Shown one piece after another: positions 8,364-17,557 of a stretch of 64,000 bases of DNA. This stretch comes from JALZUV01 sp964654855 (GTDB lineage Bacteria; Pseudomonadota; Alphaproteobacteria; Rickettsiales; JALZUV01): contig CAZZJS010000001.1 of the NCBI GenBank assembly GCA_964654855.1, positions 393,166-457,165 on the forward strand. The letters run 5' to 3'. Position 1 is the stretch's first letter. The number at the start of each line of letters is the position of its first letter. A program made the translations under genes and the position numbers. The notes below the pieces were generated by a model that saw only the letters and a list, made by a program, of their open reading frames with translations, was not told the origin of the DNA and searched no databases.

Positions 8364-8970
8364 TCACAGTTTAGAATCAGAGACAACGTCGCAGGGGGGG
8401 GGCTTGCGACGTTGTGTCGTTACAGGGGAGTCTTTCCCGCGTGACGAGCTTTTGCGCTTTGTCGCTTCACCTGGTGGCGTGATTACCTTTGATGTAAAGC
8501 GTAATCTTCCGGGGCGTGGTATCTGGGTTTATCCTCACAAAATGCAGGTTGAACAAGCGATCTCTCATAATCTTTTTGCACGTGGTGCAAAACAGTCCGT
8601 CACGGTGCCGGATGGTTTGTTGGAGAAGGTTCAAAGTACGCTCAAACAACGCTTTTTGAACCTATTGCAACGTGCGTTGCAAAGTCGTGAAATGGTTAAT
8701 GGGTTTGAGAAGGTTGCATCGGCGCTTAGAGCGGGTGAAAGCCGCCTTTTAATCCATGCCAGTGATGCAGCTGAAGATGGCGTTTCGAAGCTTAATAAGC
8801 TAGCAGAGGAAACCGTCAAAATTATCCAACCTGTTCCACGGGATGAAATGTCGGGTGTGTTGAATATTGCTAATCCAGTGCATTTATCCGTAAAATCTTC
8901 AGGGTTGGCAAAATCAATTAGGCAATCTTATGAGGTCTGGGCTGGATTTATCGAAATAGATAGGTTATAA
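8329..8970 (+). CDS. ylxR: YlxR (DUF448)-L7Ae-like fusion RNA-binding protein
   Basis: Predicted RNA-binding protein of 213 residues. The YlxR signature RRCVVTGE begins at residue 27, followed by LLRFVASPGG and LPGRGIWVYP. The C-terminal half (ALRAGESRLLIHASDAAEDGVSKL) resembles an L7Ae/L30e-type domain, as is common in alphaproteobacteria. The only ATG compatible with the family is 8329, which overlaps the nusA 3' end by 35 bp in another frame; the alternative is a TTG at 8404. Residues 19-26 are encoded by a hairpin with a G9 loop (described separately), so the N-terminal extension may be variable. It lies between nusA and infB as usual. Confidence 0.88.
   Translation: MKIQVVNLSPHNHSLESETTSQGGGLRRCVVTGESFPRDELLRFVASPGGVITFDVKRNLPGRGIWVYPHKMQVEQAISHNLFARGAKQSVTVPDGLLEKVQSTLKQRFLNLLQRALQSREMVNGFEKVASALRAGESRLLIHASDAAEDGVSKLNKLAEETVKIIQPVPRDEMSGVLNIANPVHLSVKSSGLAKSIRQSYEVWAGFIEIDRL
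8383..8415 (+). repeat. Perfect inverted repeat with poly-G (G9) loop in the ylxR 5' end
   Basis: ACAACGTCGCA (8383-8393) and TGCGACGTTGT (8405-8415) are perfect 11-bp reverse complements. The loop is nine consecutive G residues (8394-8402) plus CT. It starts 20 bases after the nusA stop and lies inside the ylxR reading frame. There is no T run, so it is not a canonical terminator. Confidence 0.9.
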
Positions 8971-8996
8971 GCGCGAACGCAGAGTATAAAGGTATT

Positions 8997-11450
8997 ATGG
9001 CAGATAAAGATAACAGTTCGAAGTCGACGCTCAAAATTGGGCCAAGCAAACTTTCCCTCACCAAAACGGTGGAAGGTGGTAAAGTAACGCAAAACTTCCA
9101 ACGTGGACGTTCTAAGACGGTCACCGTTGAAGTGCGAAAAACTCGTAATTACAGCCGTGATGGCGGCGAGATGAAGCGTGAAGCGACGGCAGGAAATGCA
9201 GGTCTAAGTGCACGTGAGCAAGAAGCACGTTTGAAAGCGTTGCAAGCGGCGGAAGCAGCTAAAGAAGATAAAAAAGAGGTTAACCAACCTCCGGTTCAAG
9301 CGGCTGTAAAAGTCCGTGAAAAGCAAAAGTCAGACTCTGATATTATTGAACCTGAAAAGCCAGTGATTGAGCCGCCTGTTGTTAAGCCAGCGGCAAAAAA
9401 GAAACCAGAGCCTAAGGCAACTCCTTCCCATCCAACTCATAAAAAAGCGGATGATAAAAAAGGTAATAATAGAGGTGATCGTTCCAACAAAATGAAGTTG
9501 GGTAGCAATGTTCGTCGTGGCGGTAAAATGACCGTGACTCAGGCGCTTAACTATGGTGATGGGCAGCGTCAGCGTTCGCTAGCATCGGTTAAACGTGCGC
9601 GTGAAAAGGCAAAACGTGCAGAAATGGGCTTGGTTGATGAGCCGCGTGAGAAGCGTATCCGCGATGTTGTCGTGCCTGAAGCAATTACAGTGCAAGAACT
9701 AGCCAACCGTATGGCAGAGCGTGCCGTTGATGTGGTTAAAGAGTTAATGAAAATGGGTTCTATGGTAACGGTTAATCAAACGATTGATCAAGATACTGCA
9801 GAACTTATCGTAGAAGAATTCGGCCATCGCATTAAGCGTGTTTCTGAAGGTGATGTTGAGAATGTCCTTATCCAACAAGAAGATGATAACCCAGAAGATC
9901 TAAAGCCACGTCCGCCTGTCGTTACAGTGATGGGTCATGTTGATCATGGTAAAACCTCATTGCTTGATGCATTGCGTAAAACCGATGTAGCTGCCGGCGA
10001 AGCAGGTGGTATTACTCAGCATATTGGTGCCTATCAGGTGAATATGGAAAATGGTGATAAAATTACCTTCCTTGATACACCTGGTCACGAAGCCTTTACG
10101 GCGATGCGTTCACGTGGTGCTCAAGCGACCGATATTGTTATCCTCGTAGTGGCGGCTGATGATGGCATCATGCCACAAACTGAAGAAGCAATTAACCACT
10201 CTAAAGCAGCGGGTGTGCCGATCATTGTTGCCATCAATAAGATGGATAAAGAGGGCGCTAACCCTGATAAAGTGAAAAATGAACTTATGGCTCATGAGCT
10301 CATCGCTGAAGATTTCGGTGGTGATACGATGATGGTTGAGGTCTCGGCGATTAACGGTACGAATCTCGATAAGCTCGAAGAAGCGATTCTTTTGACCTCT
10401 GAAATGTCTGAATTCAAAGCGAATCCAGATCGTCGTGCAAGCGGTGTCGTGGTGGAATCTAAGGTGGAGCCTGGCCGTGGTACGGTGGCGACTGTTTTGG
10501 TACGTAACGGTACGCTGAGAGTTGGTGAAATTTTAGTCGCTGGCTCGTCTTACGGTAAGGTCCGTGCGATGATTGACGATAAAGGCAATCACGTGAAAGA
10601 AGCGGGCCCAGCCATGCCGGTAGAGGTGCTTGGCTTGAATGAGCCGCCTGAAGCAGGTGACGAAATGGGCGCGGTTGAAGATGAGAAAACCGCTCGCGAT
10701 ATTACTGAATATCGTGTTCAGAAGAACAAAAACCTTAAAGCCGCTGGCGGTATTCAAAGCATGGAGCAACTCTTTGCTTCTGCGAAGAATTCTGAAAAGA
10801 AAGAACTTCCTGTTATCCTTAAAACCGATGTTCAAGGTTCAGCAGAAGCGATTACGGGCAGCCTTGCGAAGCTGGATAATGAAGAAATTTCGACTCGTGT
10901 GATTCACTCCGCAGTGGGTGGTATTTCAGAATCGGATGTGGCTCTCGCACAAACGACGGGTGCAAGTATTATCGCCTTTAACGTACGTGCTAATAAGCAG
11001 GCTAAAGAGCTAGCTGATAAAGAAGGTATTGAGATTCGCTATTATTCGATTATCTACGATGTGGTGGATGAAATTAAGGCGCTTATGTCTGGCCTTCTAT
11101 CACCTAAGAAACAAGAGAACTTTATTGGTTACGCTGAAATTCGCGAAGTCTTTAACATTACCAAGGCGGGTAAAGTCGGTGGTTGTATGGTGACAGAAGG
11201 TATCGTGAAACGTGGCGCAGGTGTTCGCTTGCTCCGTGACGATGTTGTGATCCATGAAGGTACGCTCAAAACGCTCAAGCGCTTCAAAGACGAAGTGAAA
11301 GAAGTGAAGAATGGCTACGAATGTGGTATGGCGTTCGAAAATTACGAAGATATCAAAGCGGGTGACGTGATTGAGGCATTCGAAATTGAAGAAGTCAGCC
11401 GTACGGTAGACGATGTTGCGGCTGAAGAGGCCAAAGCGAAAAAGGCGTAA
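8997..11450 (+). CDS. infB: Translation initiation factor IF-2
   Basis: GTPase that delivers initiator tRNA to the 30S subunit. The 817 residues comprise a basic, Lys/Ala/Pro-rich variable N-terminus with the IF2-associated region at the start, an IF2_N domain (about 225-280, AITVQELANRMAERAVDVV), and the G domain with GHVDHGKT (313-320), DTPGHEAF and NKMD. The beta-barrel and C-terminal domains follow. The start at 8997 has AAAGG upstream. Position and length fit the family. Confidence 0.98.
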   Translation: MADKDNSSKSTLKIGPSKLSLTKTVEGGKVTQNFQRGRSKTVTVEVRKTRNYSRDGGEMKREATAGNAGLSAREQEARLKALQAAEAAKEDKKEVNQPPVQAAVKVREKQKSDSDIIEPEKPVIEPPVVKPAAKKKPEPKATPSHPTHKKADDKKGNNRGDRSNKMKLGSNVRRGGKMTVTQALNYGDGQRQRSLASVKRAREKAKRAEMGLVDEPREKRIRDVVVPEAITVQELANRMAERAVDVVKELMKMGSMVTVNQTIDQDTAELIVEEFGHRIKRVSEGDVENVLIQQEDDNPEDLKPRPPVVTVMGHVDHGKTSLLDALRKTDVAAGEAGGITQHIGAYQVNMENGDKITFLDTPGHEAFTAMRSRGAQATDIVILVVAADDGIMPQTEEAINHSKAAGVPIIVAINKMDKEGANPDKVKNELMAHELIAEDFGGDTMMVEVSAINGTNLDKLEEAILLTSEMSEFKANPDRRASGVVVESKVEPGRGTVATVLVRNGTLRVGEILVAGSSYGKVRAMIDDKGNHVKEAGPAMPVEVLGLNEPPEAGDEMGAVEDEKTARDITEYRVQKNKNLKAAGGIQSMEQLFASAKNSEKKELPVILKTDVQGSAEAITGSLAKLDNEEISTRVIHSAVGGISESDVALAQTTGASIIAFNVRANKQAKELADKEGIEIRYYSIIYDVVDEIKALMSGLLSPKKQENFIGYAEIREVFNITKAGKVGGCMVTEGIVKRGAGVRLLRDDVVIHEGTLKTLKRFKDEVKEVKNGYECGMAFENYEDIKAGDVIEAFEIEEVSRTVDDVAAEEAKAKKA

Positions 11451-11460
11451 GGTAAATGTT

Positions 11461-11871
11461 GTGCCTAAATTCAATAAAGACAAATATCAGGCTAAAGGGC
11501 CTTCACAGCGTCAGTTGCGCGTAGGCGAAGAGATTCGTCACGGTCTTTCCGAGATATTCATGCGGGGTGAACTAGGTGATCCACGTATTGAAGAGGCGTC
11601 TATTACTGTTTCTGAAGTGCGTATCAGCCCGGATTTAAAAAATGCGACCGCTTATGTGATGCCGCTTAATGGTGAGAAAAAAGATGAGGTTGTGGAGCTG
11701 CTGAGATATTCCAACGGCATGATCCGCGCGCTGATTTCAAAAAAGATGAGTTTGAAGTTCTCACCTCGTATCCATTTCAAGCTAGATCACAGCTTCGAAA
11801 CCGCGACTCAAATTGATAGCTTACTACGCGAAGCCAAGGAACGCTCCGTAGATGTAGAGAGCGAAGAGTAG
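11461..11871 (+). CDS. rbfA: Ribosome-binding factor A
   Basis: Small KH-like factor for late 30S maturation, 136 residues. Visible features are the RVGEEIRHGLSEIF start, ITVSEVRISPDLKNATAYVMPL, and SPRIHFKLDHSFETATQIDSLL near the end. I chose a GTG start at 11461 because an AAGG Shine-Dalgarno sits 8 bases before it and the protein then begins at the usual place. The frame is open further upstream, but that would overlap the infB end. It lies 10 bases after infB. Confidence 0.95.
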   Translation: MPKFNKDKYQAKGPSQRQLRVGEEIRHGLSEIFMRGELGDPRIEEASITVSEVRISPDLKNATAYVMPLNGEKKDEVVELLRYSNGMIRALISKKMSLKFSPRIHFKLDHSFETATQIDSLLREAKERSVDVESEE

Positions 11872-11883
11872 ACCCGCTCCCTC

Positions 11884-12780
11884 ATGCAACATGGCTGGCT
11901 TAATCTGAATAAACCGGAAGAAATGACCTCGGCTAAGGCGGTGGCGATTGTGAAGCGTCTTTTAAACGTGAAGAAGGTGGGGCATACAGGCACGTTGGAT
12001 CCGCTGGCCTGTGGCGTGTTGCCGCTGGCGATTGGCGAAGCGACGAAGCTCTCGCAATATGTGATGGCGGATCGCAAAAATTATCGGTTTACGGTAGAGT
12101 GGGGCAAGCAAACCGGCACGGATGATCGTGAAGGCGAGGTGATTGCCGAATCAGAGAATCGCCCCGCATTGGCGCAGATTGAGGCGCTTTTACCGGAATT
12201 TACCGGTGAGATTCTGCAGCGTCCGCCAGATTTCTCGGCCATTAAGGTAGCGGGGGAGCGTTCTTACAAGAAAGCACGTGAAGGCAAGAAGGTTGATCTG
12301 CCAGTACGGCCTGTAACGGTTTATGAGCTGCGTGTAGAGGAATCTAGCGCCAATGAGGCTACCTTTACCGTAGAATGCGGGAAAGGTACCTATGTGCGGT
12401 CTCTAGCGCGTGATATGGGGCAAAAACTAGGCTGTTATGGCTATGTCACCTTCCTTCAGCGCTCTAAGGTCGGAATTTTTGACTTGGAAGGTGCAGTTTC
12501 GCTGGACTTAGTGGAAGAAGGGCGCTATGCACTGCCACCTGATTTTGGTTTAATGTCGATAGACATGCCGCTGGACGACATCCTCGCGGTAAAATTTAAA
12601 CCTGATGATGTGCATCGGCTGATGCAAGGGCAAGCGGCCATGCCATTGAATGTGAGCAAGGCGGTGCGCGAAGCCAAGGTGTTGCGTTGTTATCATGCAG
12701 TATCGGGGCAATTTCTGGCGTTGGGGAAACCTGTCGGCAGCCTTGTGAAGCCAACTAGAGTATTTAATTTAACGCCGTAA
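11884..12780 (+). CDS. truB: tRNA pseudouridine(55) synthase
   Basis: Makes pseudouridine 55 in the T arm of tRNAs. The 298 residues begin with the family pattern GWLNLNKPEEMTSAKAV. The catalytic Asp is D39 in HTGTLDPLACG, and YRFTVEWGKQTGTDDREG and GTYVRSLARDMG follow. The product is slightly shorter than E. coli TruB at the C-terminal end. There is no strong Shine-Dalgarno, consistent with coupling to rbfA 12 bases upstream. Confidence 0.97.
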   Translation: MQHGWLNLNKPEEMTSAKAVAIVKRLLNVKKVGHTGTLDPLACGVLPLAIGEATKLSQYVMADRKNYRFTVEWGKQTGTDDREGEVIAESENRPALAQIEALLPEFTGEILQRPPDFSAIKVAGERSYKKAREGKKVDLPVRPVTVYELRVEESSANEATFTVECGKGTYVRSLARDMGQKLGCYGYVTFLQRSKVGIFDLEGAVSLDLVEEGRYALPPDFGLMSIDMPLDDILAVKFKPDDVHRLMQGQAAMPLNVSKAVREAKVLRCYHAVSGQFLALGKPVGSLVKPTRVFNLTP

Positions 12781-12803
12781 GGCAAAGTAATAGGAGAACC
12801 ACG

Positions 12804-13073
12804 ATGTCGATTACAGCACAGCGCAAGCAAGAGCTACTTAAAGAATATGCAACCGTCGCCAATGATACAGGCAGCCCTGAAGTTCAGGTCGCCGTACTTT
12901 CTGAGCGCATCAACAACCTGACTGAGCACTTCAAAACTCATAAGCATGACCATCACTCGCGTCGCGGCTTATTGATTTTGGTTGGACGTCGCCGTCGTTT
13001 GTTGGATTATCTACAACGCAAAGATGCTGATCGTTACGCGAAGCTTATTAAAAGCCTCGGCCTACGTAAGTAA
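12804..13073 (+). CDS. rpsO: 30S ribosomal protein S15
   Basis: Primary 16S rRNA-binding protein, 89 residues, the standard length. Visible motifs are NDTGSPEVQVAVLSERINNLTEH, KHDHHSRRGL and GRRRRLLDYL. A good RBS (AGGAG) precedes the ATG. It lies between truB and pnp as in most proteobacteria and has a terminator after it that probably lowers readthrough to pnp. Confidence 0.98.
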   Translation: MSITAQRKQELLKEYATVANDTGSPEVQVAVLSERINNLTEHFKTHKHDHHSRRGLLILVGRRRRLLDYLQRKDADRYAKLIKSLGLRK

Positions 13074-13097
13074 GTAACGGTTTATCCGAAATAATAA

Positions 13098-13130
13098 AGG
13101 GCAGGGAGCGAGAGCTTTCCTGCCTTTTTT
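13098..13130 (+). terminator. Hairpin terminator between rpsO and pnp
   Basis: GGCAGG (13100-13105) pairs with CCTGCC (13119-13124), followed by six T residues. The loop region GAGCGAGAGCTTT can add GAGC/GCTT pairs. Confidence 0.85.
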
Positions 13131-13206
13131 ATTGCTTCCCTTTTACTGCGAGAAACGCTATAAACCGCGCGTTCATAAAGGATAATTTAAAGAGAGAAAC
13201 ATAAGA

Positions 13207-15399
13207 ATGTTTAACGTTACGAAAAAAGAAATTCAATGGGGTGGACGTACCCTAACAATGGAAACCGGTAAAATTGCACGCCAAGCCGGTGGTGCAGTAA
13301 AGATTTCCTACGGCGACACGGTACTATTATGTACGGCAGTGGCGCAAAAAACACCTAAGACGGGGATCGATTTTTTCCCACTCACGGTAAACTACGTCGA
13401 GAAAACTTACGCTGCCGGTAAAATTCCTGGTGGCTTCTTCAAGCGCGAAGGCCGTCCTTCTGAGAAGGAAACATTGACGAGCCGCTTGATTGACCGTCCG
13501 ATTCGTCCGCTTTTCCCAGCGGGCTTCTATAACGAGACTCAAGTGATTTGTACGCTTATCTCGCATGATCTAGAAAATGATCCAGATATCGTAGCACTTG
13601 TAGGTGCTTCTGCAGCATTGACTATTTCAGGTGTTCCATTTATGGGCCCAATTGGTGGTGCGCGTGTGGGCTATGAAGATGGCGATTATATTCTAAACCC
13701 AACTTTCTCTGAAATGGACGATTCTGAGCTAGACCTCGTCGTGTCTGGTACGAAAGATTCTGTAATGATGGTTGAGTCTGAAGCAAAAGAACTTTCAGAA
13801 GAAGTAATGCTCGGTGCTGTTGCCTTTGGTCACAAAGAAATGCAGCCTGTTATCGATATGATTATCGAACTCGCGGAAGAATGTGCGAAAGAGCCATGGG
13901 TTGTTGAGAAGAAAGAGCTAGATGCTGATCTTCAAGACGGTATCCGCAAGCTCGCAGCTGATAAGTTCAGCGAAGCTTATGGTCTAACCGATAAGCAAGA
14001 GCGTAGCACACGCCTTGCAGAGATTCGCGATGAAGTGAAAGCGGAATTCGTAACAGAAGAGATGGATTCTGAAACGTCTGTAGGTATTGGTAAATTCGTT
14101 AAATCACTCGAGTCTGATGTGGTACGTGGCGATCTTATCAAGAGCAAAAAGCGTATTGATGGTCGTGGCCCTGCGGATGTTCGTGCGATTGACTCTGAAG
14201 TTGATTTACTTCCGAAAACTCACGGCTCTGCTTTATTCACGCGTGGTGAAACTCAGGCACTTGTTACGGCAACGCTTGGTACAGGTCAAGATGAGCAACT
14301 GGTTGATTCGGTTGAAGGTGAATATCGTCAGAACTTCATGCTTCACTATAACTTCCCTCCATTCTCAGTGGGTGAGGCGGGCTTCTTGAAGTCTCCTGGC
14401 CGTCGTGAGATTGGTCACGGTAAGCTTGCGTTCCGCGCGATTAACCCAATGATGCCTAGCAAAGATGAGTTCCCATACACGGTTCGTATGGTGTCTGAAA
14501 TTACGGAATCTAACGGTTCGTCTTCCATGGCAACTGTTTGCGGTACGTCTCTCGCGATGATGGATGCAGGTGTTCCTTTGAAGGCGCCAGTTGCAGGTAT
14601 CGCAATGGGCTTGGTTAAAGAAGGCGACGATTTCGTCGTTCTTTCCGATATCCTGGGCGATGAAGATCATCTCGGCGATATGGACTTTAAAGTAGCTGGT
14701 ACCAAAGATGGTGTAACGGCACTTCAAATGGATATTAAAGTAGCGGGCATCACGCAAGAGATTATGCAAATCGCACTTGATCAAGCGGGCGAGGGGCGTA
14801 AATACATCCTTGATGAGATGGGCAAAGCAATGACGGAAGCACGTGACGAAGTGAATGGCAATGCGCCACGCATCACTACGATGAAGATCGATCCGGAGAA
14901 AATTCGTGAAGTGATTGGTACGGGCGGTAAAGTGATTCGCGAAATCACTGAAACGACCGGTGCTAAAATTGATATCGAAGAAGATGGCACCATTCGCGTT
15001 GCGGCGGTTGATGGCGATGCAGGTAAAGCAGCTGTTGACTGGATTAACGGCATTGTGCAAGAGCCAGAAGCAGGCGAAATCTATACGGGTAAAGTGGTTC
15101 GTATCGTAGATTTTGGTGCTTTTGTGAACTTTATGGGCAGCAAAGATGGCCTCGTACATATTTCTGAACTTAACGATGATCGCGTCGAAAATGTTTCTGA
15201 CGTGGTATCGGAAGGCGATGAAGTGAAGGTTAAGTGCATCGAGATTGATGGCCGTGGTAAGGTTCGCCTTTCTATGCGTCTTGTTGATCAAGAGACTGGT
15301 GCTGATCTTTCGGACGAAAAAGAGCCGCCAAAAGCCGCGCCAAAAGGCAAGCGCGAAGGCGGAGATCGCGGTCCACGTCGTCGTAAAGAAGCGAGCTAA
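13207..15399 (+). CDS. pnp: Polyribonucleotide nucleotidyltransferase (PNPase)
   Basis: 3'-5' phosphorolytic exoribonuclease and degradosome component, 730 residues. Two RNase PH domains are present (about 1-225 and 315-540, the first with the FFKREGRPSEKE motif). They are followed by a KH domain (about 555-615, IREVIGTGGKVIREI) and an S1 domain (about 620-690, GKVVRIVDFGAFVNF), with a basic C-terminal tail (RGPRRRKEAS). The length fits the family. It has its own promoter region after the rpsO terminator and a strong terminator of its own. Confidence 0.98.
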   Translation: MFNVTKKEIQWGGRTLTMETGKIARQAGGAVKISYGDTVLLCTAVAQKTPKTGIDFFPLTVNYVEKTYAAGKIPGGFFKREGRPSEKETLTSRLIDRPIRPLFPAGFYNETQVICTLISHDLENDPDIVALVGASAALTISGVPFMGPIGGARVGYEDGDYILNPTFSEMDDSELDLVVSGTKDSVMMVESEAKELSEEVMLGAVAFGHKEMQPVIDMIIELAEECAKEPWVVEKKELDADLQDGIRKLAADKFSEAYGLTDKQERSTRLAEIRDEVKAEFVTEEMDSETSVGIGKFVKSLESDVVRGDLIKSKKRIDGRGPADVRAIDSEVDLLPKTHGSALFTRGETQALVTATLGTGQDEQLVDSVEGEYRQNFMLHYNFPPFSVGEAGFLKSPGRREIGHGKLAFRAINPMMPSKDEFPYTVRMVSEITESNGSSSMATVCGTSLAMMDAGVPLKAPVAGIAMGLVKEGDDFVVLSDILGDEDHLGDMDFKVAGTKDGVTALQMDIKVAGITQEIMQIALDQAGEGRKYILDEMGKAMTEARDEVNGNAPRITTMKIDPEKIREVIGTGGKVIREITETTGAKIDIEEDGTIRVAAVDGDAGKAAVDWINGIVQEPEAGEIYTGKVVRIVDFGAFVNFMGSKDGLVHISELNDDRVENVSDVVSEGDEVKVKCIEIDGRGKVRLSMRLVDQETGADLSDEKEPPKAAPKGKREGGDRGPRRRKEAS

Positions 15400-15430
15400 G
15401 TTAATAATCTTACTCGTTACAAAAATTTGA

Positions 15431-15466
15431 CAAAACCGGGCTAAATGCTCGGTTTTGTTTTTTTTG
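15431..15466 (+). terminator. Rho-independent terminator of pnp
   Basis: CAAAACCGGGC (15431-15441) and GCTCGGTTTTG (15447-15457) form an 11-bp stem, followed by a long T run. Confidence 0.94.
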
Positions 15467-15492
15467 AGAGAATTTCGTGGTATGCTAAGGGC

Positions 15493-16131
15493 ATGATTAA
15501 GTTTCTTAAGAAATTCAAGAAAGATAAAGACGGTGCTGTCATTATTGAAATGGCATTTATCTTGCCAATGTTTACGTTTCTAACGTTGGCTATTTTTGAA
15601 TTTGCGGTCATCTTTTTCTATGCGTTTGTGTTAGAGAGCGCGATGTATAACGTGACTCGCTTTGCGAAAATTCAAACAGATCCTACCGCGGTAGAGCAGC
15701 AAGTGCGTGATCTTATCGGTCAACAGTCACTTGGCTTGATGGATCCTAATAAGGTTATTCTTACGACTCAGCTCGATGTAAATTTTGCAGATGAGTGGAG
15801 TAACGCTGCACCGGAACAATGCATTGATCCTGGTACAAATCAAGTTATTCCGGGACAAGATTGTTCGAATACGAATGAATGTAATGGCTCATGGTTGGAT
15901 ACAGGAAGCCCAAATACTTGTGATGTGGGGCCTCCACCTTTAGAACTAGGTGCCCCTGGTGCTGTTATTTCTTATGTTGCTTTTTATAAGAAAGATTTAT
16001 TTACTCCGGGCTTAGGTTTGTTCATTATTCGTGATAGTGGGAATTTCTTAAATTCTAATACGTCAGGGGGGCGGCCTTGGCACCTCATCTCATCCGCAAC
16101 GGTAACACGCAATGAACCTGGTGGCCCTTAA
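15493..16131 (+). CDS. TadE-family pilus/secretion-type membrane protein
   Basis: A 212-residue, single-pass protein with a short basic N-terminus and the TadE-like prepilin helix (DGAVIIEMAFILPMFTFLTL, conserved Glu included). The C-terminal domain is probably periplasmic and carries several Cys residues (ECNGSWLD, NTCDVG). TadE/TadG-like proteins are minor pseudopilins of Flp/Tad pili. I chose the ATG at 15493, since the earlier in-frame start lies within the pnp terminator. No other tad gene (cpaB, cpaF, tadB) is in the window, so whether it serves a pilus is unclear. Confidence 0.82.
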   Translation: MIKFLKKFKKDKDGAVIIEMAFILPMFTFLTLAIFEFAVIFFYAFVLESAMYNVTRFAKIQTDPTAVEQQVRDLIGQQSLGLMDPNKVILTTQLDVNFADEWSNAAPEQCIDPGTNQVIPGQDCSNTNECNGSWLDTGSPNTCDVGPPPLELGAPGAVISYVAFYKKDLFTPGLGLFIIRDSGNFLNSNTSGGRPWHLISSATVTRNEPGGP

Positions 16132-16821
16132 ATGAAGAAGCTACGAAACTTTTTAAAAAATAATCAAGGGGTGGTACTCATCGAGTTCGCCTTTATTTTG
16201 CCGATTCTGCTGCTGCTAACCTTTCCTATGATTGATTATGCACGCTACGTGCTTTTACAGCAAAAAGTTATAAAAACGGCATATGTGTTGGGGGATGCGT
16301 TTACTATTTCTAATCCGATTGAAGCTGATACAGATGCTACAGACATTGCGACGGATGGGACTCGTTTAACTGAAGCGGTGTTCGCTGAATTGCTAGGTAC
16401 AGTTCCACAATTAATGCTGCCATTTCGTGAAGAGCTGGGAGAGAATTTATGGCAAGTCGTGGTGAGTTATGTGTTAAGGCCAGCGGGTGGTACACCACAG
16501 CTCATATGGCAGTATGATGAGGATAGTGACAGTTTTAATTCAGGAGCTCCTTCCAATATAGGGAGTGTTGCAGCTTTTAATAGTCCTGTTAATGCAACCC
16601 TACCAATAGACCTTGTTAGCGGTATTGGAGATGATGAAGGGTTTATTGTTGTAGAAGTCACGGGACGTCATGAGCCTATAACCCCTATTTTGAGCGCTTT
16701 AGGCATACCTTTTGTGAGTGCTACAGATGTGCGTTATACTTCATATATGCGAACTCGTTATGGAGATTTGCAATATATCTGGAGTAACAACTGTCCGCCA
16801 ACCAGTACGGTTTGTCCTTAA
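16132..16821 (+). CDS. TadE/TadG-like membrane protein
   Basis: A 229-residue protein that starts directly after the stop of the preceding gene (TAAATG), so the pair is co-translated. The N-terminal pattern matches its neighbour: short basic segment, then GVVLIEFAFILPILLLLTF with the conserved Glu. The rest is soluble, beta-rich and probably periplasmic, with a C-terminal Cys pair (NNCPPTSTVCP). It is not a close copy of the upstream protein beyond the N-terminal helix. Function is inferred only from the TadE helix. Confidence 0.8.
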   Translation: MKKLRNFLKNNQGVVLIEFAFILPILLLLTFPMIDYARYVLLQQKVIKTAYVLGDAFTISNPIEADTDATDIATDGTRLTEAVFAELLGTVPQLMLPFREELGENLWQVVVSYVLRPAGGTPQLIWQYDEDSDSFNSGAPSNIGSVAAFNSPVNATLPIDLVSGIGDDEGFIVVEVTGRHEPITPILSALGIPFVSATDVRYTSYMRTRYGDLQYIWSNNCPPTSTVCP

Positions 16822-16848
16822 AAATAGAATTTTGTATTTGGAGATATA

Positions 16849-16880
16849 AAAAAAGCCGCCCAGTGAGGGCGGCTTTTTTG
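16849..16880. terminator. Bidirectional terminator between the TadE pair and carD
   Basis: AAAAAAGCCGCCC and GGGCGGCTTTTTT form a perfect stem around AGTGA, with T runs on both strands. It serves convergent genes ending at 16821 (plus) and 16900 (minus). Confidence 0.95.
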
Positions 16881-16899
16881 TTTTAGTGTTCTTACAAAC

Positions 16900-17430
16900 T
16901 TAAGCAGCTTGCTTTTTGAGTACATCAAGTAGCTTATCTGTTGCTTTTGTGATGTCAGTTTTCTCAGCAGCGGCAAGTTCGCCAACAATACGGCTAAATG
17001 CTGACTCATAAATCATACGCTCTGAGTAAGAACGCTCTGATTGGTCGACATTCTTGTGAAGGTCACGAACCACTTCTGCTACCGAAATAAGGCTGCCAGA
17101 GTTGATTTTTGATTCATATTCTTGTGCACGACGGCTCCACATGCCACGGCTTGTTTTAGCACGACCTTGAAGCGTTTTGAATGCCTTTTCGATTTGAGTC
17201 ATGTTGCTGATGCCACGTAAGCCCGCTGTATGTGCGCGGTTCACTGGAACACGTAGAGTCATTTTATCTTTTTCAAATGAGATCACGAAAAGTTTTAGTG
17301 TCATACCACCAACTTCTTGTGTTTCTTCTCCCATAATTTTACCCACACCATGGGTTGGGTATACGACATGGTCACCAATTTTGAATTCAGTTGCTGATTT
17401 TTTAGCAGGTGAAGTGGTTTTCTTCGTCAT
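16900..17430 (-). CDS. carD: CarD/CdnL-family transcriptional regulator
   Basis: RNA polymerase-interacting factor of 176 residues that stabilises open complexes, notably at rRNA promoters. After a Lys-rich start, the N-terminal RID domain is clear (FKIGDHVVYPTHGVGKI, LFVISFEKDKMTLRVPV). The C-terminal helical DNA-binding domain follows (RAKTSRGMWSRRAQEYESKI, with the conserved Trp-Ser-Arg-Arg). The RBS is GAGAGAG. It lies downstream of fdxA, an arrangement common in alphaproteobacteria. A perfect DnaA-box sequence lies in the 187-bp region upstream. Confidence 0.95.
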   Translation of the reverse strand: MTKKTTSPAKKSATEFKIGDHVVYPTHGVGKIMGEETQEVGGMTLKLFVISFEKDKMTLRVPVNRAHTAGLRGISNMTQIEKAFKTLQGRAKTSRGMWSRRAQEYESKINSGSLISVAEVVRDLHKNVDQSERSYSERMIYESAFSRIVGELAAAEKTDITKATDKLLDVLKKQAA

Positions 17431-17557
17431 ATGTTACACTCTCTCTTAGGGCCAGAAGGCCTGATTATTATAATTTATATACGAGGGATTATATATCGGA
17501 ATACACGTGGGAACTGTTGCCCTAACCCGACTACCCTGCAAAGAGTATAGCAAAAAA

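Noticed and set aside
14365..15291. A 308-codon open frame on the minus strand within pnp.
   Set aside because: It lies fully antisense to a certain gene, has no family-like sequence and no RBS; it is an effect of codon bias in pnp.
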